Below are positions 54,104-62,911 of a stretch of DNA of 64,000 nt, piece by piece. A program made the translations under genes and the position numbers. The stretch spans positions 18,525-82,524 of the forward strand of contig CAZKBI010000001.1 of assembly GCA_964551195.1 (NCBI GenBank), in the 5' to 3' direction. Positions within the stretch are counted from its first letter, which is position 1, and every line of letters starts with the position of its first letter. The notes below the pieces were generated by a model. It searched no databases and was not told where the DNA came from. It saw only the letters and a program-made list of their open reading frames with translations. The stretch is from CAYZPB01 sp964551195 (GTDB lineage: Bacteria > Bacillota > Bacilli > Tepidibacillales > Tepidibacillaceae).

Positions 54104-54772
54104 GTGATTGTCAGAAAGGATGAAGTTCTACGATATTTGGGTTACCGGGACCAGCCCATATCCGACTCACTGAATGCTCTAATATTGTCAGTAATTGCGG
54201 AGACGAGCGACTTGGTGCGTCCAAATTATACATACAAAAAATTTACAATCGAGCTAGCTGATAATAAGGTTAATTTACTAGCCACCAGCTATTGTCTTCT
54301 TGGATCGGATATTGTTAAGCACCTTAGAAACTCTGATTACTGTGTGATTCTTGCAACAACGATTGGCAATCCAATTGAGCAAAGAATTAAGTATTATAAT
54401 AAATTTGATCTAACAAAATCATTAGTGTTAGATGCATGTGGATCTGTAGCTATTGAGAGTTATACTGATCAGGTGCAAGAGTTAATTAGTGCAGAGGCGG
54501 ATGAGTTGGGCTATGGCATTACTTATCGTTATAGTCCTGGCTATGGAGATCTGCCAATTACTAGTCAACAGGCTGTTGCTAGACTGCTGGAGACTGAGAA
54601 AAAAATCGGTTTAACAGTGACTGCGGATAATATTTTGTTACCGCGAAAATCAGTGACGGCAATTATTGGTTATCAGAACAAGGGGATTGTTAATCAAATT
54701 CAAGAATGTGATAGTTGTAGCAGTCGAAAGTTCTGCAAGTTTGCTAAAGAGGGTGGATATTGTGGCAGATAA
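54104..54772 (+). CDS. Stand-alone MetH reactivation-domain protein with Cys-rich tail
   Basis: 222 aa matching the C-terminal SAM-binding activation domain of cobalamin-dependent methionine synthase (PF02965); YRYSPGYGDLPI is its RxxPGYxxxP-type motif and DACGSVAIES lies before it. In E. coli this domain is fused to MetH. Here it is separate and upstream of a MetH lacking it. The tail holds CDSCSSRKFCKFAKEGGYC, four cysteines not found in the fused domain. GTG at 54104 follows AGGTGGT. It overlaps metH by 11 bases. Confidence 0.85.
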   Translation: MIVRKDEVLRYLGYRDQPISDSLNALILSVIAETSDLVRPNYTYKKFTIELADNKVNLLATSYCLLGSDIVKHLRNSDYCVILATTIGNPIEQRIKYYNKFDLTKSLVLDACGSVAIESYTDQVQELISAEADELGYGITYRYSPGYGDLPITSQQAVARLLETEKKIGLTVTADNILLPRKSVTAIIGYQNKGIVNQIQECDSCSSRKFCKFAKEGGYCGR

Positions 54773-57143
54773 TAAATTTAGAGAGCTTCTTAATAGTGAT
54801 GGTGTGATTGTTTGGGATGGAGCCATGGGGACAATGCTTCAGGAAATGGGACTTGCAGCTGGTGAGCTACCGGAGCTTTATAATATAACTTATCCGGAGA
54901 AGATTACTGCTATACATCAGCGATATCTTGATGCAGGTGCGCAGATACTAACTACCAATACCTTTGGGGCTAATCGTCTAAAGCTAGCGGATTCTGGCTA
55001 TACGGTTGAACAGATAGTAAAAGCGGCTGTAACTAATGCCCAAGCTGCTAGTGGTGAAAAACTTGTAGCCCTAGATATTGGACCTTTAGGGCAGTTGTTA
55101 GAACCTTTGGGTACGCTTTCTTTTGTGGGGGCGTATGAACTGTTTAAGGAACAGGCGATGATTGGTGAGCAAGCAGGTGTCGACTTGGTTATAATCGAGA
55201 CAATTGCTGATTTATATGAAGCAAAGGCGGCAATTTTGGCGGTGAAGGAGAATACTCAACTGCCTGTAATCTGTACAATGACTTTTGAGCTGGATGGACG
55301 CACCTATACGGGGACAGATGTTCTTTCAATGGTTACTCTACTTTCTGGTTTAGGTGTGGATGCTTTAGGAATAAATTGTTCCTTGGGGCCTGTTGAGTTA
55401 CTGCCTCTGGTTGAAACTACACTCAAGTACTCCCCGCTTCCAGTAATGGTGCAGGCAAATGCAGGCTTACCTAAAATAATTAATGATCAAACAGTTTACG
55501 AGATAAGACCAAGCGAGTACCTTACAGCTCTAGAGCGAATGGTTGCAGCTGGTGTTAAGTTGGTAGGCGGCTGCTGCGGAACGACGGCAATTTTTATTGA
55601 ACAAATGGCTAGTAAATTCAGTGGATATAAGCAGGTGTTTGAGTTACCAGAGGCACGCACGACAGTCTGTTCTGCCTCTAGAACGGTTTTTCTTGATGAA
55701 GGTGTACGAGTTATTGGTGAAAGGATTAACCCGACCGGAAAAAGGCGTTTTAAAGAGGCTCTTAAAAATAAAGAGCTGGACTATATTTTGAATGAGGTAA
55801 TTCTGCAACAAGAAGCAGGTTCTGATGTTCTTGATGTTAATCTTGGTTTACCGGAGATTGATGAACAGCAGATGATGGTTGATGTCTTAAGAGAGATTCA
55901 AGCGATCAGCAATATTCCTTTACAGATTGATAGTTCAGATCCTGCAGTAATCGAGGCTGGTGCACGCGTTTATAATGGAATTCCACTAATTAATTCGATT
56001 AATGGTAGTGAGGAGTCGATGACTGATTTTTTCCCAATTGTCGCAAAATATGGAGCTGCGGTTATAGCCTTAACACTTGACGAGAAAGGGATACCCAATA
56101 GCGCAGAAGAACGGTTCGCGATTGCCAAAAGGATAGTGGAACGCGCTCGCGATTATGGCATACCTAAGGAACGGATAATTATCGATTCACTTGTTCTAAC
56201 AGCCTCAGCACAACAAAATGAAGTGCTAGAGACCATCAAAACAATTGGGTTAATTCGTGAAGAGCTAGGGGTATTAACAACTTTAGGTGTGAGCAATGTT
56301 TCTTTCGGATTGCCCAATCGCGCCCTTTTAAATCAAACATTTCTAACCATGGCGCTTAATCAAGGTCTAAATCTACCAATTATTAATCCTTTAGATAAAA
56401 ATATTATGGATACAATTAAGGCCTATAATGTTCTAACTGCTTACGATACTGACGCTGTCGAATATATCGCGGCACAAACTAAGTCTGATGAGGGTACTTC
56501 TACTGGAGAGCAAGGAGCTCTGCACCGCACATTGATCGATGTAATAGTTAAAGGTTTAAAGGAAGAAGCGGCGGAAAAAACTCGGGAACTTTTGCAGGAA
56601 TTGGAACCATTAGAAGTAGTAAATGAACATATTATTAAGGCGCTTGATATAGTTGGAAGCCGATATGAGAAGGAAGAAATATTTCTGCCACAGTTAATTC
56701 AGGCGGCGGAGACGGTAAAACGGTCTTTTGTGGTTGTAAAAGAGAAGATGGCGTCAACAGGCGAGAGGCAGGCAAGCAAAGGTACAATTGTACTGGCTAC
56801 TGTCAAGGGAGACGTGCATGATATTGGCAAAAATATTGTGAAGGTGCTACTGGAAAACTACGGTTACGAGGTAATTGACCTGGGGAAAGATGTTCCAATT
56901 GAGTTGGTTGTCGAGACTGCTAGGGATAGTGGAGCGCAGCTAATTGGTTTAAGTGCTTTAATGACGACGACAGTGAAAAATATGGAAATGACGATTACGG
57001 CGCTTAAGGAAAGCGAACTTAGCTGTAAAGTGATTGTCGGCGGTGCAGTTCTGACTACTGAGTATGCGGAGATGATTGGTGCTGACTATTACGGTAAGGA
57101 TGCACAAGACGCAGTAAGAATAGCGCGCGATGTTTATAAATAA
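54762..57143 (+). CDS. metH: Cobalamin-dependent methionine synthase, lacking the activation domain
   Basis: 793 aa. The homocysteine-binding barrel (VWDGAMGTMLQEMG; zinc Cys206, Cys271, Cys272 in GINCSLGP and GGCCGTT) is followed by the pterin/methyl-THF barrel (GERINPTGKRRFKEAL, LDVNLGLPEID), the cap, and the cobalamin domain with DVHDIGKN, whose His686 is the lower-axial cobalt ligand. It ends after the B12 domain; reactivation is supplied by the preceding gene. GTG at 54762 follows GAGGGTGG and starts inside that gene. Confidence 0.93.
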   Translation: MADNKFRELLNSDGVIVWDGAMGTMLQEMGLAAGELPELYNITYPEKITAIHQRYLDAGAQILTTNTFGANRLKLADSGYTVEQIVKAAVTNAQAASGEKLVALDIGPLGQLLEPLGTLSFVGAYELFKEQAMIGEQAGVDLVIIETIADLYEAKAAILAVKENTQLPVICTMTFELDGRTYTGTDVLSMVTLLSGLGVDALGINCSLGPVELLPLVETTLKYSPLPVMVQANAGLPKIINDQTVYEIRPSEYLTALERMVAAGVKLVGGCCGTTAIFIEQMASKFSGYKQVFELPEARTTVCSASRTVFLDEGVRVIGERINPTGKRRFKEALKNKELDYILNEVILQQEAGSDVLDVNLGLPEIDEQQMMVDVLREIQAISNIPLQIDSSDPAVIEAGARVYNGIPLINSINGSEESMTDFFPIVAKYGAAVIALTLDEKGIPNSAEERFAIAKRIVERARDYGIPKERIIIDSLVLTASAQQNEVLETIKTIGLIREELGVLTTLGVSNVSFGLPNRALLNQTFLTMALNQGLNLPIINPLDKNIMDTIKAYNVLTAYDTDAVEYIAAQTKSDEGTSTGEQGALHRTLIDVIVKGLKEEAAEKTRELLQELEPLEVVNEHIIKALDIVGSRYEKEEIFLPQLIQAAETVKRSFVVVKEKMASTGERQASKGTIVLATVKGDVHDIGKNIVKVLLENYGYEVIDLGKDVPIELVVETARDSGAQLIGLSALMTTTVKNMEMTITALKESELSCKVIVGGAVLTTEYAEMIGADYYGKDAQDAVRIARDVYK

Positions 57144-57165
57144 GGTATTTGTTTAGGGAAGAATC

Positions 57166-57197
57166 AACTACTCTTAAGGCTAGGGGTAGTTTTTTTA
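57166..57197 (+). terminator. Rho-independent terminator after metH
   Basis: AACTACTC (57166-57173) pairs with GGGTAGTT (57184-57191), one G-U pair, followed by a run of T. It separates the metF-metH unit from the Tad-like cluster. Confidence 0.8.
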
Positions 57198-57227
57198 TGA
57201 ATAAATATAGAAATAAATGGAAATGTA

Positions 57228-57256
57228 GTGACAAAATGTAAATTATGGAGTATAAT
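57228..57256 (+). promoter_or_regulatory. Promoter of the Tad-like cluster
   Basis: GTGACA (57228-57233, 5 of 6), a 17-base spacer and perfect TATAAT (57251-57256), about 40 bases before the first gene. It is the only strong promoter seen in the 57.2-64 kb block. Confidence 0.7.
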
Positions 57257-57294
57257 ATTTACAAATGTTGGAAAAATAAAAATTTAGAGGCCCT

Positions 57295-58413
57295 ATGAAT
57301 AAGATTAATTTAATTTTAGTAGATTCAGATCTTGATTATTTACATAGATTTTCAAGATATATCAGAGACTCAAAGTATGGAAGGATTTTTGCGCTGAAAC
57401 TTTTTACAGATCTGGATTTATTGCACCAGTATCTCAAACAAGTTAGCGAACCCTCTATATTATGCCTTGTAGATGATGGTACAGAGATAGCTCCTCTTAA
57501 AGATAAGTATTTGACTAAAGTCATTTTAAGTAACCGGGAAGTAACTGGCACAGAAGATTGCTTAAACAGGGTAATCTATAAACTTCAACCTCTAAATTTA
57601 GTAATAGCAGAAATTTATTCCTACTATCTGGAAAATAATCAATCCCGCCTCATCTATCCCAATAAAAGTGACACAAAGATTATTACCATTACTGCAGCTA
57701 GTGGTGATTACGACAAGAATAAGTTCTCTCTACTACTAGCTAAATATTTAACAAGCACTCAACACAAGGTCTTTTACCTTAATTTAGAAACAGTCAGCGC
57801 GTTGGATTATTTTCTGCACAAGCCACAAAATTATGATTTATCAAAAATAATTTATCACCTAAAAAAGCAGCCGGGGAATGTAGTTGCCTACATTGAAAAA
57901 TACAAAAAAGAAGAGTATGACCTAGCTTTTGATTATTTTGAAAGAGTACAGCATATTAATGATTTATTAGAACTAAATCAAATTGATCTAGTTAATCTAT
58001 TTAAGGGTTTTATGAATCTTGGAATCTATGATTATCTAATTGTTGACTTAGATTCCGCAATAGCAGAGCCAAATCTAACGGCTATGATTGAGGCCGATTA
58101 TCGTCTAATACTCGTTGGAAATGATCAATATTCTCTGACTAAGTCGATGCTGATCGAGGATTATTTATCAAGCGTGTTACTAGAGGAAACAATCAAGTTA
58201 GATTATATATTAGTTAAAGATAATGCGCCTGAACAGCAACTCTTGGAGGATATTTGCGAGCTTTCTTTTGTAGGTTATCTAGTGAGTGAAAACAGGACAG
58301 AAGCGATAAATATGGTAAATATCGATAAATATTTTACTGGTTTAGAACTATATTTGAATAAATTAAATAAATTTAACAGGCCACTACTCGATGGTGTAGA
58401 GGAGGAATTTTGA
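57295..58413 (+). CDS. TadZ/CpaE-like pilus-assembly protein with degenerate P-loop
   Basis: 372 aa. Residues ~1-115 resemble a receiver-like domain (LILVDSDLDYLHRFSRYI) and the rest a MinD/ParA-type fold, the CpaE/TadZ layout. Where a Walker A loop is expected, after the strand IITIT, residues 133-143 read TAASGDYDKNK, so the GKT/S is missing. A Walker B-like YDYLIVDLDS is kept. TadZ proteins place Tad machinery at the cell pole, and atypical ATPase sites are known in them. It is first in the cluster and overlaps tadB by one base. Confidence 0.7.
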   Translation: MNKINLILVDSDLDYLHRFSRYIRDSKYGRIFALKLFTDLDLLHQYLKQVSEPSILCLVDDGTEIAPLKDKYLTKVILSNREVTGTEDCLNRVIYKLQPLNLVIAEIYSYYLENNQSRLIYPNKSDTKIITITAASGDYDKNKFSLLLAKYLTSTQHKVFYLNLETVSALDYFLHKPQNYDLSKIIYHLKKQPGNVVAYIEKYKKEEYDLAFDYFERVQHINDLLELNQIDLVNLFKGFMNLGIYDYLIVDLDSAIAEPNLTAMIEADYRLILVGNDQYSLTKSMLIEDYLSSVLLEETIKLDYILVKDNAPEQQLLEDICELSFVGYLVSENRTEAINMVNIDKYFTGLELYLNKLNKFNRPLLDGVEEEF

Positions 58414-59132
58414 TGGAGAAACATCAAGTGATCTTCCACCTGCTGTTAGGCAGCCTGTTTCTTTTTCTTCTTTTCTATGTATTCTATAATAATGTAATTA
58501 TTTCCTTATGTTCAATGCCGCTTGCTTTTCTCTACTGTAAGTATAAGATAAAACAATTTGATCAGAAAGAGGACCAGCAAATATTGGCACAATTTAATCA
58601 ATTTCTTTATTCATTATCAGCAGCACTTGTTGCTGGCAGGTCAGTAGAAAATGCTTTTTTTGAATTAGAAAAAGACTTACGTTTGCTATATCCGAGTGAG
58701 ACAACCTTCATAATTAAAGAGATCAGGGCAATTAATGAAAGATTGAAAAATGGTGATTCAATTGAAAAGGCACTAATAGATTTTAGTTATCGAACATCTA
58801 GTCAAGATATTAAAAACTTTTCGATAGTATTCTCGACTTGCAAGCGGACCGGTGGTGACTTAGTAGAGGTGATTAAAAAGACAGCAAACATTCTCAACAC
58901 GAAAATTGAAACACAACAAGAAATTGACATATTGATTGCTAAGAAGAAGTTTGAGGCCCAATTACTCGGCATTGCCCCTCTTGTGATTATTGGGCTAATA
59001 AGCTTTACAGTCTCAGACTATATGCAGCCCCTGTACGAAACATTAGTGGGGCGGATCGTTATGAGTATTTCATTAATTTTATTATTTGTTTCAAATCTAC
59101 TCTCCAAATTTATTATGGAAATTAAGGTGTAA
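58413..59132 (+). CDS. tadB: TadB-like inner-membrane platform protein (T2SS GspF domain)
   Basis: 239 aa. Two N-terminal hydrophobic helices (about residues 8-45), a cytoplasmic helical GspF domain (LSAALVAGRSVENAFFELEKDL, ...FSTCKRTGGDLVEVIKKTA), and two C-terminal helices. In Tad systems TadB and TadC form the membrane base for pilin assembly, driven by the TadA ATPase. ATG at 58413 follows GGAGG at seven bases. tadA normally precedes tadB; here the TadZ-like gene does. Confidence 0.85.
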   Translation: MEKHQVIFHLLLGSLFLFLLFYVFYNNVIISLCSMPLAFLYCKYKIKQFDQKEDQQILAQFNQFLYSLSAALVAGRSVENAFFELEKDLRLLYPSETTFIIKEIRAINERLKNGDSIEKALIDFSYRTSSQDIKNFSIVFSTCKRTGGDLVEVIKKTANILNTKIETQQEIDILIAKKKFEAQLLGIAPLVIIGLISFTVSDYMQPLYETLVGRIVMSISLILLFVSNLLSKFIMEIKV

Positions 59133-59134
59133 TC

Positions 59135-60001
59135 TTGAAATTATTCTTATTAGTATTTTTTATTGCACAAATTTTTATTATTTTTGCTCTAAATTTCTTA
59201 GCTTATGTCAAAGGGAAACAAAACATTGACGGTGAAGAATCAATAAAATGGCTCTGTTTCATACTCCCCGGTGTTTTATTTCTGGTTGCCAGTGTTAATT
59301 TTAATCGCTATTTTTCTAATCTGATTAATCATATTCACCTTAAACTATATAAATTAAATAGTAGTAAACATAGCCAAGTAAAAACACAGCTATTTATTGC
59401 ACAACCAATTGCAATCGGTCAGTTAATAATTATTTTTTTCAGTCTAGTGGCTTTGATAAATAATGATCCGCCGATGATTTTTGTCGGATTAATCCTTACC
59501 GTAATCATTATTACATATAGCTTTCTTAGTCTTGATAAAGAACTGTTAAAGAGAAAAAGGGAGTGTATCAGTGAGTTGCCTTTTTTTATCCATTCTTTAA
59601 TTTTATTAATTAATGCAGGAGAATCGATCCAAAGTGCCTTTGTTAAAGTGACTAGGTCTTACGCATCACCCCCGGATAGTCACTTAAAATTGCAACTTAT
59701 GAAGGCGATGTATGAATTAGAGAATGGCAACTCATTTACAGTTGTTTTAGAGAGGTTAAATCAAAGAGTTGCGGTCCATGAAGTTTCTGTCTTCACTACA
59801 ACTTTGATATTAAATGTCAGGCGTGGTGGCAAGGACTTAGTATTAATTCTCGATAACTTAGCAAATGATTTCTGGAATCGCCGAATAAATGAGGCTCGCA
59901 TTATTGGAGAGGAGGCTTCGTCTAAGTTGGTTTTTCCAATGTTGTTAATATTGATTGTTGTTATTCTGGTTCTAGCAACACCAGCAGTACTAATTTTTTA
60001 A
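59135..60001 (+). CDS. tadC: TadC-like inner-membrane platform protein (T2SS GspF domain)
   Basis: 288 aa. It has an N-terminal helix, two central helices (about residues 88-127), a GspF domain (ELPFFIHSLILLINAGESIQSAFVKV, ...NVRRGGKDLVLILDNLA), and a C-terminal helix. It is the partner of TadB. TTG at 59135 follows AAGGTG with a five-base spacer and lies two bases after the tadB stop. Confidence 0.85.
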   Translation: MKLFLLVFFIAQIFIIFALNFLAYVKGKQNIDGEESIKWLCFILPGVLFLVASVNFNRYFSNLINHIHLKLYKLNSSKHSQVKTQLFIAQPIAIGQLIIIFFSLVALINNDPPMIFVGLILTVIIITYSFLSLDKELLKRKRECISELPFFIHSLILLINAGESIQSAFVKVTRSYASPPDSHLKLQLMKAMYELENGNSFTVVLERLNQRVAVHEVSVFTTTLILNVRRGGKDLVLILDNLANDFWNRRINEARIIGEEASSKLVFPMLLILIVVILVLATPAVLIF

Positions 60002-60021
60002 ATATGAATGGAGATGATTGG

Positions 60022-60201
60022 ATGTATAAAATAACAGCGAAAATCAAGAGTTTTATCTATGATGAAGGGGGGATGGGTACCTTAGAGGTTCTGTTGATTG
60101 TTGCAGTACTGGTTGCGATTGCCTTATTATTTCGCGGGAAGATTATTGAATGGGTTAGCACTTTACTAGAAAAATCAGACTCGCAAATTAATCAATTTTA
60201 A
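60022..60201 (+). CDS. Flp-type pilin (Flp1-like)
   Basis: 59 aa. A short leader ends in DEGG, then M18-G-T-L-E22 opens one hydrophobic helix (to about residue 40). Cleavage after Gly17 puts Glu at +5, the type IVb/Flp prepilin rule. The mature protein would be about 42 residues, normal for Flp pilins. ATG at 60022 follows GGAG at eight bases; the ATG at 60004 has no such site. It is probably the structural subunit, processed by the peptidase encoded at the right edge. Confidence 0.8.
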   Translation: MYKITAKIKSFIYDEGGMGTLEVLLIVAVLVAIALLFRGKIIEWVSTLLEKSDSQINQF

Positions 60202-60211
60202 TTCTTGAGAT

Positions 60212-60835
60212 ATGAATAAAATTCTGCAGAACATAAGTAATAAGATAAAAAATTATTTGAACGAATGTGGAAGTTTTACCTTGGAAACGACCTTGGTTTT
60301 TCCTTTAATTTTTATTTTCACATTGTTACTAATAACACTTTTTTTAATTCAATTTCAACTAGCGGGTCAGTTCTATGCTACGAGTACTATGGCTGATAGA
60401 ACAGCTCACAATTGGGAGGTTATCGATCGGGTACTGGCGACGGGTGAGTATACCCTTGACGCAAAACGAAGTAATTTATATTGGCGGTTAGCAGATGAAA
60501 ATATTTTTCAAGGAATAATTATGGCAAGAGAAGTTGAAGGTAAAGAGGCACTGTTAAGAGCAGCAGATGAGGTTAGTAATCGTGGTTTCGCTAATCCGAT
60601 AATTAACCAAGCAAGCGATTTACTAGCTGAAAACTATAGTTCGGTAGTAAAACTTGATACGAGGTTCTTTAAAAATATTAAAATAAAAACTATAGGGAAA
60701 TCTGCAAACTTGCTGCCTCGCGGTATTGTTGAAGAAATGAATATAACTGTTAGCAGTTATTCTTTTGTAAGTGAACCAGCCGAATTTATCAGGTTAATTA
60801 ATGTACTTAAAGGTCAGATAGATTATGAAGAATGA
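60212..60835 (+). CDS. TadE-like pseudopilin
   Basis: 207 aa. N-terminal ECGSFTLETTLVFP gives a prepilin site after Gly20 with Glu25 at +5, leading into a hydrophobic helix (about residues 26-48), as in TadE/TadF minor pilins. The rest is soluble with no motif I recognise. The ribosome binding site is weak, and it lies ten bases after the pilin stop, so it is likely translated from the same mRNA. It overlaps the next gene by 11 bases. Confidence 0.8.
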   Translation: MNKILQNISNKIKNYLNECGSFTLETTLVFPLIFIFTLLLITLFLIQFQLAGQFYATSTMADRTAHNWEVIDRVLATGEYTLDAKRSNLYWRLADENIFQGIIMAREVEGKEALLRAADEVSNRGFANPIINQASDLLAENYSSVVKLDTRFFKNIKIKTIGKSANLLPRGIVEEMNITVSSYSFVSEPAEFIRLINVLKGQIDYEE

Positions 60836-62885
60836 AGTAATAAAAATGTTGCTTAAATTAATAAATAATGAAAAAGGCTCAATCTCTTTGTTCTTGATTG
60901 TTGTAATAACAGCTTTATTCTTTTTAAACATTGTGTTAATAGATTTTTCTAGAATAATGACGGGCAAATTTACTAGTGAGAAGAGTGTAAAAGCAGCAAT
61001 TAGATCAGAGTTATCAAGATTTGACCAAGCATTATATAAACAGTATGGCCTTTTCGGTTACTTAGAATCAAATAATAATGTTTTTGAGGAGATCTTGATA
61101 AACAATCTTAGTAACGTTAACAAAGGATTTAACTATCTTCAGTTCGATATCGAGAATATTAAGTACGAATTAAACTTTGAACAGGAGATTATTCTACTTC
61201 CAGTTATAAAAAATCAAATATTAGAAGAGATGAAATATCAAGCACCAATCAACTTTCAGCAGAAAATTTTCAACAAATTAGAAGAACCTGTGAAACACGT
61301 AGCAGATTCCTTAGAAAATTATGACCTCTTGCAAGAAATGACAGATAAATTCTTGAACAGAAACGATTTGATGCGCGAGGCTTTTGATTCGCAAATAGAT
61401 GCTAACAAACTGGTACCAGAAGATAGTAGTCAGGTAATCTCTAGTGCAATCGGTCAAGTAGAGCTCATTGTAAGTGAAGAGTTATCGATAGAGGAAGTTC
61501 AAGTAAGCAAGAATGAAATTACCCAAAGCATCAATCACTTATCTGCTACTTTCAACCAAAGATATTCTACTTTTAATACAGCGCTTGACGAGGCCAGAAA
61601 TAAATTAGCAAGTTCAGAGAAACTGAATGACGAAATAACAAATTTACTCAATCGATATGATGAATCTATTGACTATAAGGACACAATCCTTTCTAGAAAA
61701 ATATATGAAGACGTTAGTGAATCAATAAGTTTACAAGAAAGATTGTTTCGAGATTTATCTAAAGAACTAAATCAACTCAATATAGCTACTAATTTATTCA
61801 ACAATGAGCTGATTAATTCGGGGAAATTTCTCCAATCATTAGAGTCATTTCAAGGATTATATTATAAATATAATAACCAGTTTAGAAATTTAGTACATAC
61901 AGATAATTGGATCAGCCATAATATAAATAACTTTAATAAAGCTATAGCTTCGGTTAATCGTTATTATGATGAGCTAGTGGAAGAAAGTGAGAATAGTTTG
62001 TTAAGTCTCAAGGAACTCACCAAATCACTGAAAACTTTAGTTTCAACAGACGAAGCTGCAGAGTTTATCAATAGTAAATATCTTGAATTTCTCTTATTTA
62101 ATGATCAAGCTATTGAAACAATGAGCGTGGGTATGAATATAAATATAGAAAACATTAACGATGAATCTCAAGGGGCTTTTGCAAGGGTTAAATCATTAAC
62201 TGATAATTATCTAATTGAGATTAGAGATTCGATTTATTATGAAGAATACGCTTTTGATCGATTTAATAGCTTTGCAGATAATTTAACAGGAAATACTTTT
62301 GAAGTATTAATGAGTGGAAATTTCAATGAGGATTTGGCAAGCAGTATACATATTTCTCGGCAAGAATTGGAATATATAATTTATAAAAATACAAATTCGA
62401 GTGCAAACATTACTTCTGCTATAGGTGATATTTATTTATTAAGATTTCTCTTCAACACTTTCGATGCGCTCCTTAATCCGGCAATATACTCTTCAGCTAA
62501 CCCCATCGTAATCATGTTAGAGGCAAGTGCTTACGCTTTTAAGGAATCAATTAGCGATCTTGTTCTGATTCTTAAGGGAGATAGAATTCCATTGATGAAG
62601 AAGGTACCGGCCGCAAACTTTGGCTATGTAGAATATTTAAAAATACTATATTTATGTCGAGGCGCTGAGGATGAACAACTTCTACGACAACTTGCTTTAA
62701 TTGAATATGCAACTGGGAAAGATTTACAGAAGGTTACAACTTATGGAGTAGTAGATGTTGAGGTCGCGATGGATTTATGGTTTCTGCCACAATTATCTGG
62801 TGTTGTGGGGTTAGATTCTGGGATAATTGAAAAAGATTATGGAAGAGCTTATATAATAAAACGGAGAACAGCTTATGGTTACTAA
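60825..62885 (+). CDS. Large TadG-like / DUF5702-type exported coiled-coil protein
   Basis: 686 aa. The N-terminus NEKGSISLFLIVVITALFF resembles TadE/TadG-type starts, but the residue five after Gly18 is Phe, not Glu, so peptidase processing is doubtful. One helix (about 19-40) precedes ~600 residues rich in Asn, Glu, Leu and Ser with long predicted coiled coils, suggesting an extended extracytoplasmic protein. The C-terminal ~130 residues (LRFLFNTFDALLNPAIY..., GYVEYLKILYLC) are less repetitive. It fits a family common in clostridial Tad loci; function unknown. Confidence 0.65.
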   Translation: MKNEVIKMLLKLINNEKGSISLFLIVVITALFFLNIVLIDFSRIMTGKFTSEKSVKAAIRSELSRFDQALYKQYGLFGYLESNNNVFEEILINNLSNVNKGFNYLQFDIENIKYELNFEQEIILLPVIKNQILEEMKYQAPINFQQKIFNKLEEPVKHVADSLENYDLLQEMTDKFLNRNDLMREAFDSQIDANKLVPEDSSQVISSAIGQVELIVSEELSIEEVQVSKNEITQSINHLSATFNQRYSTFNTALDEARNKLASSEKLNDEITNLLNRYDESIDYKDTILSRKIYEDVSESISLQERLFRDLSKELNQLNIATNLFNNELINSGKFLQSLESFQGLYYKYNNQFRNLVHTDNWISHNINNFNKAIASVNRYYDELVEESENSLLSLKELTKSLKTLVSTDEAAEFINSKYLEFLLFNDQAIETMSVGMNINIENINDESQGAFARVKSLTDNYLIEIRDSIYYEEYAFDRFNSFADNLTGNTFEVLMSGNFNEDLASSIHISRQELEYIIYKNTNSSANITSAIGDIYLLRFLFNTFDALLNPAIYSSANPIVIMLEASAYAFKESISDLVLILKGDRIPLMKKVPAANFGYVEYLKILYLCRGAEDEQLLRQLALIEYATGKDLQKVTTYGVVDVEVAMDLWFLPQLSGVVGLDSGIIEKDYGRAYIIKRRTAYGY

Positions 62886-62911
62886 AATCATAGGAACTAA
62901 TAAAGTAAACT

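Noticed and set aside
54666..54772. Frameshift splitting one metH gene into two
   Set aside because: The activation domain lies upstream, not downstream, of metH, has its own start and stop, and the MetH gene starts with a proper ribosome site. It is a true two-gene arrangement.
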